Origin: Comamonas sp.
Lineage (GTDB): Bacteria > Pseudomonadota > Gammaproteobacteria > Burkholderiales > Burkholderiaceae_C
Reading direction: 5' to 3'
DNA: 6,951 nucleotides
Assembly (NCBI GenBank): GCA_018384835.1
Contig: JAHAYB010000506.1
Location: 1-6,951 of the forward strand
The translations under genes and the position numbers were made by a program. Positions 1 to 4,950 of the stretch are shown piece after piece (position 1 is the first letter of the stretch; every line of letters starts with the position of its first letter). Under the pieces are notes generated by a model that was not told the origin of the DNA, did not search any database, and worked only from the letters and a program-made list of their open reading frames with translations.

Positions 1-621
1 AGCCCAGAGGCGGTGTTCACCCACGTCAGCGGCCTGCGCACGGTAATGCCCAGCAACCCCTTTGATGCCAAGGGCTTGCTGATTGCCGCCATGCAGTGCA
101 ATGACCCGGTGATTTTTCTGGAGCCTAAGCGCCTGTACAACGGCCCTTTTGACGGGCATTACGACCGGCCTGTGGCTTCTTGGGGCAAGCATCCCCTGGG
201 GCAAGTGCCAGAGGGCTATTACGAAATTCCGCTAGAAAAAGCCGCCGTGTTTCGCCCCGGCAGCGCTGTGACGGTGCTGACCTACGGAACCATGGTGTGG
301 GTAAGCGACTGCGCCGCCCGCGAGACGGGGATTGATGCGGAAATCATTGACCTACGCAGCCTGTGGCCGCTGGATTTGGAGGCGATTGTGCAATCCGTGC
401 AAAAAACAGGGCGCTGCGTGGTGGTGCATGAAGCCACACGCACCAGCGGCTTTGGCGCAGAGTTGGTCGCACTGGTGCAAGAGCATTGCTTCTACCACCT
501 GGAAGCGCCGATTGAGCGGGTAGCCGGCTGGGACACGCCCTACCCCCATGCCCAGGAATGGGCTTACTTCCCCAGCCCCGCCCGTGTGGGACTGGCCTTG
601 CAACGCACGCTGGAGGGCTGA
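1..621 (+). CDS. bkdA2: Branched-chain 2-oxoacid dehydrogenase E1 component, beta subunit (3' part only)
   Basis: This is the C-terminal 206 residues of a TPP-dependent 2-oxoacid dehydrogenase E1 beta subunit; the reading frame is open from base 1, so the start lies upstream. With E1 alpha it decarboxylates branched-chain 2-oxoacids (from valine, leucine and isoleucine) and reductively acylates the lipoyl group of E2, in the cytoplasm. The fragment opens in the pyrimidine-binding domain (SGLRTVMPSNPFDAKGLL, EPKRLY) and continues through the transketolase C-terminal domain (VTVLTYGTMV, EATRTSGFGAEL, RVAGWDTPYPHAQEWAYFP). The stretch LYNGPFDGHYDRP followed by LGQVPEGYYEIPL resembles the branched-chain (BkdA2) branch more than pyruvate dehydrogenase beta, as I recall the families. 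The family is usually about 325-350 residues, so roughly 130 residues are missing at the window edge. The stop at 619-621 is four bases before the E2 start, showing operon coupling. An acetoin or pyruvate dehydrogenase beta subunit is a less likely alternative. Confidence 0.92.
   Translation, partial: SPEAVFTHVSGLRTVMPSNPFDAKGLLIAAMQCNDPVIFLEPKRLYNGPFDGHYDRPVASWGKHPLGQVPEGYYEIPLEKAAVFRPGSAVTVLTYGTMVWVSDCAARETGIDAEIIDLRSLWPLDLEAIVQSVQKTGRCVVVHEATRTSGFGAELVALVQEHCFYHLEAPIERVAGWDTPYPHAQEWAYFPSPARVGLALQRTLEG
612..617 (+). promoter_or_regulatory. Ribosome binding site of the E2 gene
   Basis: GGAGGG lies eight bases before the ATG at 626, inside the last codons of the E1 beta gene. It decides the E2 start: an in-frame ATG at 548 would give a 26-residue leader with no family match, while the ATG at 626 leads directly into the lipoyl domain. 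An out-of-frame ATG at 621 overlaps the E1 beta stop and is not used for E2. Confidence 0.75.
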
Positions 622-625
622 TGCC

Positions 626-1987
626 ATGACAAAAGAGCAAGCCATTTACACTATCCGCGTGCCCGATATTGGCGAGGGCATTACCGAAGTAGAGCTGGCC
701 GCCTGGCATGTGGCCGTAGGCGATAGCGTGGCCGCTGACCAGCCCGTAGCCGATGTGATGACCGACAAGGCCACAGTAGAAATCCCCTGCCACGTAAGCG
801 GTACGGTGCTGGCTTTAGGCGGTGAAGTTGGGCAGATTCTGGCCGTTGGTGCTGACCTGATTCGCCTGGCGGTTGCCCCTGGTATGGGTAATACGAATAC
901 CAATACCAGTAGCCCGGTTGAGGCTGCCATGCCAGCACCACCTGCACCGCCGGCTGAGGTGGATGCTGAGGAAGACAACCCTTTCGCCGCTCGACCTGCT
1001 GCATCGGCTGTAGAAGCTGTAGTGGCTGAACCAGAGCCTGTGCCACCACCTTCAACATCCACACCCACCCCAGAGCAAATGGGGCTAACCGTTGGCTTGG
1101 CCTGCTCGGTCAGCACCCAGGCGCAAACGGGTCTGGCCGCGCCAGCGGTGCGCCAGCGTGCTGCTGCCTTGGGGGTGGACTTGGGGCATATCCCGCCCAG
1201 CGGCGCAGCCGGGCAGATTACCCATGCAGACTTGGATACCTGGCTGCTGGCGCAGGTGCGTAGCGCTGGAGGTCAAGGCGCTGTGGATGAGGGACAGGAG
1301 CACATACCCGTTGTTGGCCTGCGCCGCAGAATTGCCCAAAAAATGCAGGAGGCCAAACGCCGCATCCCCCACTTCAGCTATGTGGAAGAGGTGGATGTGA
1401 CCGCGCTAGAGCAACTGCGCCAGCAGCTCAATACCTGCTATGCCAGCAGCCGTGGCAAGCTGAGTTTGCTGCCCTTTTTGGCACGCGCCCTGGTGCTGGC
1501 GCTGGCAGACTTCCCCCAGATTAACGCCCGCTACGATGATGAAGCCCAGCAAATTACCCGCTACCGCGCTGTGCATCTGGGTGTGGCTGCGCAAACCCCT
1601 GCTGGCCTGATGGTGCCCGTGGTACACCATGTGCAAAGCCTTAGTCTTTGGGACTGTGCCGCCGCCATTGCCCAAGTGGCAGCGGCGGCGCGCAGTGGCA
1701 GCGCAAGGCGTGAGCAGCTCATGGGCTCCACCATCACTATTAGCAGCCTGGGGGCGCTGGGCGGTATCGTGAGCACACCCGTTATCAATCATCCAGAGGT
1801 AGCCATCATTGCCGTCAACCGCATGGTGCAGCGCCCCGTGCTGCAAGACGGCCAATGGGTAGCGCGGCAGATGATGAATTTATCTTCGTCATTTGACCAC
1901 CGCGTGGTCGATGGTATGGATGCCGCCCAGTTCATCCAGGCGGTACGGGCTTTGCTGGGAGCGCCAGCGTTGTTGCTGGCGGCCTGA
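626..1987 (+). CDS. bkdB: Branched-chain 2-oxoacid dehydrogenase E2: dihydrolipoamide acyltransferase
   Basis: This 453-residue protein forms the core of the branched-chain 2-oxoacid dehydrogenase complex and transfers the acyl group from lipoamide to CoA. Residues about 5-80 form a single lipoyl domain (VPDIGEGITEVEL, then VMTDKATVEIP, with K48 as the lipoylated lysine). Residues 81-170 are a long Ala/Pro linker with an acidic patch. Residues about 171-208 are the peripheral subunit-binding domain (APAVRQRAAALGVDL, then SGAAGQITHADL). Residues about 227-453 are the acyltransferase domain, starting VVGLRRRIAQKM and ending in the catalytic DHRVVDG motif (H425 and D429). The length is close to single-lipoyl-domain BkdB proteins, slightly long because of the linker. 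It follows E1 beta by four bases. The next gene is convergent, so no E3 gene follows in the operon. A generic pyruvate-type E2 is possible, but the branched-chain-type E1 beta neighbour argues for BkdB. Confidence 0.93.
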   Translation: MTKEQAIYTIRVPDIGEGITEVELAAWHVAVGDSVAADQPVADVMTDKATVEIPCHVSGTVLALGGEVGQILAVGADLIRLAVAPGMGNTNTNTSSPVEAAMPAPPAPPAEVDAEEDNPFAARPAASAVEAVVAEPEPVPPPSTSTPTPEQMGLTVGLACSVSTQAQTGLAAPAVRQRAAALGVDLGHIPPSGAAGQITHADLDTWLLAQVRSAGGQGAVDEGQEHIPVVGLRRRIAQKMQEAKRRIPHFSYVEEVDVTALEQLRQQLNTCYASSRGKLSLLPFLARALVLALADFPQINARYDDEAQQITRYRAVHLGVAAQTPAGLMVPVVHHVQSLSLWDCAAAIAQVAAAARSGSARREQLMGSTITISSLGALGGIVSTPVINHPEVAIIAVNRMVQRPVLQDGQWVARQMMNLSSSFDHRVVDGMDAAQFIQAVRALLGAPALLLAA

Positions 1988-2040
1988 GCTTGATAGCTGG
2001 TGGGGGAGTGGTCGCTGTGCTATGACGCTGCTTGTACGGC
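1988..2040. other. Convergent intergenic gap, no clear terminator
   Basis: These 53 bases separate the stop of the E2 gene (+ strand) from the stop of the Tim44-like gene (- strand). I see no strong GC hairpin followed by a T-run on either strand, so transcription from both sides may end by another mechanism or run into the opposing gene. A perfect 10-bp palindrome, GGCTTAAGCC, straddles the right boundary at 2038-2047 and includes the Tim44-like stop codon. Confidence 0.5.
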
Positions 2041-3111
2041 TTAAGCCAGTGCTTGCAAGCCAGCGACTAACCAGCCACTGCTACCGTCTTTGGGCTTGGT
2101 CATATTCCACACCTCGCGAAATGGGCTTAAGCCTGCGCCTAGCTCTTCGCGGCTCATGCCGGAGAACTCAACGCTGGCAAGGTGGCTGTCGCCCTCATCT
2201 TCAATCCCCAAGAGCTGGGCTTGTAGCCCTTCGATATGGGTGATGTTGGGTGCGCCTGCGCTCTCGGCCTCGCGCTCGGCCAGTTGCTGGCGGATTTCTT
2301 GCAGCATTTCATCGGTCAGCAAGGCGCGTAGCTGGGCAATATCGCCCACATCCCAGGCTTGTTGCAGGGTTAGAAAGTTGTGCTTGGCAGCGGCCAGAAA
2401 GCCCGCTGCATCAAAGTCTGCTGGAATGCCCCAGCCCGCAGCAGCAGGGCTATTAGCTAGGGCTGAACCAATCAAGCTGCCTGTGGCTGCGCTGGCCGGT
2501 GCTGCTTGGCCAAATTGCTCCCAGGGGCGGGCGCTGGCATCGTTGCCTACGGTTTCTGGCTTGTACTGCGGCGGGGTGATGATGCTGCGCCCATTTTGCG
2601 GCGGCTCGCCTTGGCTGTGGACTGGGGTGGAGGCGGCGCTAGCGCTAGTGCTACCGGGGCTAGCAGCCGCATAGGCCAAAGGTTGGCGCGTGCCTGCCGC
2701 GCTGCGCTTGAATAGGCGAAACACCGCCAGCGCAGCCATTGCCAGCAAAGCCACCAGCAAGATGTTGCCAAATGCCTCCCCCAACCCCAGGCTGTTAGCC
2801 AACCAGGCCAAGCCCAAACCAGCGGCCAAGCCGCCTAGCATGGCTCCCCAGGGCTTTTTGCTGCTGGCCGCAGATGCTGCTGCCGGTGCTGTAGCGGGGC
2901 GCTGGGCTGCTTGGCCTGCTTGTTGTGGGTTTTGCGGGGCGTTGTTTGCGGTGTTTTGCTGTGCTGGTGCTGCTGGGGGGGCACTTTGGCGCTGGCTGAC
3001 TTGGCCAGATTGGCGGCCAAAGGAAGCGCCACCGCCCAGACGTTTGGCCTCAACCAGGGGTGGGGTGAGTATCAGGGTGGCAGTTAGCGTCATCATGGCT
3101 ATTTTTTTCAT
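2041..3111 (-). CDS. Tim44-like domain protein, secreted or membrane-anchored, role unknown
   Basis: This 356-residue protein has an export signal at residues 1-22 (MKKIAMM, a hydrophobic core, then VEA before K23). The KRLGGGASFGRQSG segment right after it is typical of bacterial Tim44-like proteins. Residues 38-87 are low-complexity Ala/Pro/Gln/Asn and probably disordered. Two hydrophobic stretches at about 89-107 and 114-134, followed by FKRS, look like membrane segments. Residues 140-225 are another Ala/Ser/Pro linker, and residues about 226-356 form the Tim44-like domain (FLAAAKHNFLTLQQAWDVGD, then ALLTDEMLQEI, ending WLVAGLQALA). The mitochondrial Tim44 C-terminal domain associates with the inner membrane, but the function of bacterial homologues is not established and I assign none. 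The start at 3111 is chosen because a GGAGGA site precedes it and the signal peptide begins there; an in-frame start at 3207 would place 32 unrelated residues ahead. A 107-base gap separates it from ribE, suggesting its own promoter. Confidence 0.85.
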   Translation of the reverse strand: MKKIAMMTLTATLILTPPLVEAKRLGGGASFGRQSGQVSQRQSAPPAAPAQQNTANNAPQNPQQAGQAAQRPATAPAAASAASSKKPWGAMLGGLAAGLGLAWLANSLGLGEAFGNILLVALLAMAALAVFRLFKRSAAGTRQPLAYAAASPGSTSASAASTPVHSQGEPPQNGRSIITPPQYKPETVGNDASARPWEQFGQAAPASAATGSLIGSALANSPAAAGWGIPADFDAAGFLAAAKHNFLTLQQAWDVGDIAQLRALLTDEMLQEIRQQLAEREAESAGAPNITHIEGLQAQLLGIEDEGDSHLASVEFSGMSREELGAGLSPFREVWNMTKPKDGSSGWLVAGLQALA

Positions 3112-3117
3112 AGCTTG

Positions 3118-3123
3118 TCCTCC
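3118..3123 (-). promoter_or_regulatory. Ribosome binding site of the Tim44-like gene
   Basis: Read on the minus strand this is GGAGGA, six bases before the ATG at 3111-3109. It supports the short start over the upstream in-frame start at 3207. It sits in the loop of a small possible hairpin (TGTC pairing with GACA), too weak to claim as a regulator. Confidence 0.75.
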
Positions 3124-3182
3124 AAGACAGGGGTGATAGTGGTGGTGGGCAATGGGTGTGGCCGGGGATATATCGGCACACG

Positions 3183-3216
3183 AACCATTATTTAACGCAA
3201 CTGTCAAGAAATGGTT
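3183..3216. repeat. 7-bp inverted repeat around a TTGACA hexamer
   Basis: AACCATT at 3183-3189 and AATGGTT at 3210-3216 are perfect inverted copies separated by 20 bases. The loop holds TTGACA (minus strand) and an AT-rich stretch. The repeat ends three bases before the ribE stop codon. It could be an operator for a dimeric regulator, or part of a weak terminator after ribE; the arms are AT-rich and no T-run follows, which argues against an intrinsic terminator. Confidence 0.4.
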
Positions 3217-3218
3217 GA

Positions 3219-3935
3219 CTAGGCCGTTTTACTAACTGTGTCACTGTGCTGAGCGCTGGCCGCATCGGCATCACGGGCAGCAGCCAGGCTTTTTTGTACT
3301 AAGTCTTGCACCAAGTCTTGTACTAGGGCAGGCAGTAGCTCGCGCACGGTATCAACGATGACTTGGGTGTTGCGCTCAATTTCCATATTGAGTTGCTCGC
3401 CCACGGCTTTTTCCTCAAACACCGTAGCGCGGCGGGTTTCGGGGATGAGCCACACCTCCAGCCAATGCGCCTGCTTGTCAATGGCAGAGATGGTCAGGCT
3501 TGCGCCGTTGATGGCGACATAGCCTTTGGCAAAGAGGTAGGGGGCAAATTCTGGCGCAAAGCCAAAGCGGATTTTGTAGTTGCTAGCGCTGTGTTCAATG
3601 GCTAGCAAGGTGGCCGTAAAGTCCACATGGCCAGACAGGATGTGGCCGCCCACTTCTGCGCCCTCTTTAGCGGCACGCTCGACGTTAACGCGCTGACCCA
3701 CGCCGTAGCTGCCCAAGGTGGTAATAGCCAGGCTTTGCTGCATCACATCAAACTGGGCGCTGGTGGGGGTGGGCAAGGCGCAGACGGTGAGGCACACGCC
3801 ATCGGTGGCAACGCTGGCACCAATTTCTAAATCTTGGCAAAAACCGGGAGGAAACTCCAGCGTGAAGGTGCGCAGCCCAGGCTGCTCTTGCACCTGGGTG
3901 ATGGTGGCGATGGCTTGGACAATGCCAGTAAACAT
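3219..3935 (-). CDS. ribE: Riboflavin synthase, alpha chain
   Basis: This 238-residue cytoplasmic enzyme (ribE, called ribC in E. coli) converts two molecules of 6,7-dimethyl-8-ribityllumazine into riboflavin and a pyrimidinedione, the last step of riboflavin synthesis. It has the two tandem lumazine-binding halves of the family. The first, residues 1-97, opens with the diagnostic MFTGIV and includes VATDGVCLTV and VNVERAAK. The second, about 98-195, includes GGHILSGHVDF at the junction, INGASLTI, IPETRRATV and LNMEIE. The start is fixed by the MFTGIV terminus, although the upstream ribosome binding site is weak. The core ends near residue 200; residues 205-238 are an extra tail starting with a duplicated VQDL, making it longer than the usual 200-215 residues. 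It follows galU by 27 bases on the same strand, suggesting co-transcription; no other riboflavin genes are in the window. Confidence 0.96.
   Translation of the reverse strand: MFTGIVQAIATITQVQEQPGLRTFTLEFPPGFCQDLEIGASVATDGVCLTVCALPTPTSAQFDVMQQSLAITTLGSYGVGQRVNVERAAKEGAEVGGHILSGHVDFTATLLAIEHSASNYKIRFGFAPEFAPYLFAKGYVAINGASLTISAIDKQAHWLEVWLIPETRRATVFEEKAVGEQLNMEIERNTQVIVDTVRELLPALVQDLVQDLVQKSLAAARDADAASAQHSDTVSKTA
3288..3323 (-). repeat. 12-bp repeat units in the ribE 3' coding tail
   Basis: Two adjacent 12-base units (3312-3323 and 3300-3311) match at 10 of 12 positions and encode VQDL twice. A third, diverged unit follows at 3288-3299 (GTACAA then an A-run, encoding VQKS). The units keep frame and lengthen the C-terminal tail of riboflavin synthase. 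Confidence 0.6.
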
Positions 3936-3962
3936 AGTGAAAGGCTTTCGTAGGGAGTGTTG

Positions 3963-4916
3963 TTATTGCGTCGTGTTGCTCGCCCCATAGCCCTGGCTTT
4001 GCAGGTTTTGCAGGTAGTGCAAAAACGCAGGCCCGACCTGGGGGTGTTGTAAGGCCAGTTCTACGGTGGCTTCTAAAAAGCCCTCTTTGCTGCCGCAGTC
4101 GTAGCGCTTGCCTTGGTATTGGTAGGCGTACACCGCCTCGTGCTGCATCAAGCGGGCAATGGCATCGGTCAGTTGTATTTCCCCGCCTACGCCGCGTGGC
4201 AGTTGGCGTATTTCTTCAAAAATGCGTGGGGTCAGTACATAGAGCCCGGCTACGCCCATGCGCGAAGGGGCGGCTTGCGGCTCGGGTTTTTCAACAATCT
4301 CATCAACCCGTATCAAGGAGCCGCCTGCGCTTTGGCCTTTGATGATGCCGTAGCGCCGGGTGTGCTCATCGGGCACTTCCTGCACGGCCAGCAAAGAGCG
4401 CCCTTGCTTGGCAAAGGCGGCGGTCATCTGCGCCAGTACGCCCTCTTCGGGGGTGGGGCCGACCATCAAATCATCGGCCAGTAAGACGGCAAATGGCTCA
4501 CTGCCCACCAGGGGCTGGGCGCAGAGCACAGCGTGCCCCAGCCCCAAGCTGCGAGGCTGGCGCACGAACAGGCAGTTCATGTCCGCCGGGGCAATGCTGC
4601 GCACCAACTCCAGCATGGCGTGTTTGCCAGCGGCTTGCAGCTCGTTTTCTAGCTCGTAGGCGGTATCAAAGTGGTCTTCGATTGCGCGTTTGCTGCGCCC
4701 TGTGACAAACACCATGTCGCGAATGCCTGCTTGGTAGGCTTCTTCCACGGCGTACTGGATGAGCGGTTTATCGACCACGGGCAGCATCTCTTTGGGCGAT
4801 GCCTTGGTGGCCGGTAAAAAGCGTGTGCCCAGGCCAGCGACGGGAAATACCGCCTTGCGCACAGGCGCTGTAGAGACCAAGAGGGAAGGGGCGGCGGCAA
4901 TTGCGGTAGTGGTCAT
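3963..4916 (-). CDS. galU: UTP-glucose-1-phosphate uridylyltransferase
   Basis: This 317-residue nucleotidyltransferase makes UDP-glucose from UTP and glucose-1-phosphate in the cytoplasm, feeding lipopolysaccharide, exopolysaccharide and galactose metabolism. The signature [20 protein letters not shown] lies at residues 22-41, with [20 protein letters not shown] next. GLGHAVLCA is at 125-133, the metal-site ADD at 147-149, VEKP at 208-211, [10 protein letters not shown] at 244-253 and DCGSKEGF at 273-280. The length is close to E. coli GalU at about 300. The ATG at 4916 gives about 10 residues more than E. coli before the conserved [10 protein letters not shown]. It has no obvious ribosome binding site, so a GTG at residue 19 cannot be excluded, though it has none either. 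It lies 32 bases after the Pat-like gene and 27 before ribE. It could be a close paralogue acting on another sugar phosphate, but all GalU signatures are present. Confidence 0.95.
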   Translation of the reverse strand: MTTTAIAAAPSLLVSTAPVRKAVFPVAGLGTRFLPATKASPKEMLPVVDKPLIQYAVEEAYQAGIRDMVFVTGRSKRAIEDHFDTAYELENELQAAGKHAMLELVRSIAPADMNCLFVRQPRSLGLGHAVLCAQPLVGSEPFAVLLADDLMVGPTPEEGVLAQMTAAFAKQGRSLLAVQEVPDEHTRRYGIIKGQSAGGSLIRVDEIVEKPEPQAAPSRMGVAGLYVLTPRIFEEIRQLPRGVGGEIQLTDAIARLMQHEAVYAYQYQGKRYDCGSKEGFLEATVELALQHPQVGPAFLHYLQNLQSQGYGASNTTQ

Positions 4917-4923
4917 GGCAGTG

Positions 4924-4950
4924 ATGGTGCTTATGGTGCTTATGGTGCTT
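4924..4950. repeat. Three perfect copies of a 9-bp tandem repeat
   Basis: ATGGTGCTT (plus strand) is repeated exactly three times. Read on the minus strand the array gives TAA GCA CCA three times, so the stop codon of the Pat-like gene appears in frame at 4951-4949, 4942-4940 and 4933-4931. It fills most of the 32-base gap before galU. It looks like expansion by replication slippage; copy number may vary between strains. Confidence 0.9.

Larger units (their letters stand above)
3112..3218 (-). promoter_or_regulatory. Possible promoter/operator region of the Tim44-like gene
   Basis: This 107-base gap lies between the ribE stop and the Tim44-like start. On the minus strand it contains a perfect TTGACA hexamer (3202-3207) lying within the loop of a 7-bp inverted repeat. 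No good -10 box follows at 16-18 bases (the hexamer at 17 is TTCGTG). Further on, TATATC is preceded at 17 bases by only a weak TTAAAT. The AT-rich patch stands out from the GC-rich surroundings. I infer that a promoter is likely here, but its exact position cannot be fixed by eye. Confidence 0.35.

Noticed and set aside
344..793. Open frame on the minus strand across the E1 beta/E2 junction
   Set aside because: It lies opposite two well-recognised genes, has no family-like motifs and no convincing ribosome binding site; it is a by-product of GC-rich coding sequence.
2638..2670. GCTAGC-rich imperfect repeats within the Tim44-like gene
   Set aside because: They encode an Ala/Ser low-complexity linker and are explained by codon choice for Ser and Ala; no regular unit length is kept.
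2090..2674. 194-codon plus-strand open frame inside the Tim44-like gene
   Set aside because: It is antisense to a gene with a signal peptide, ribosome binding site and recognisable domain; its Ser/Ala/Arg-rich product is typical of a shadow frame.
2975..2981. Run of seven G in the Tim44-like coding region, and seven T at 3102-3108 at its start
   Set aside because: Considered as phase-variation tracts, but seven bases is short, the frame is intact, and the A-run after the ATG is a common MKK start.
2690..3136. 148-codon plus-strand open frame with hydrophobic stretches opposite the Tim44-like N-terminus
   Set aside because: The hydrophobic stretches are the complement of the Ala-rich membrane and linker codons of the real gene; no start signal was seen.
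3936..3962. Possible FMN riboswitch upstream of ribE
   Set aside because: Only 27 bases separate galU and ribE, far too few for an FMN aptamer, and no conserved aptamer elements are visible.
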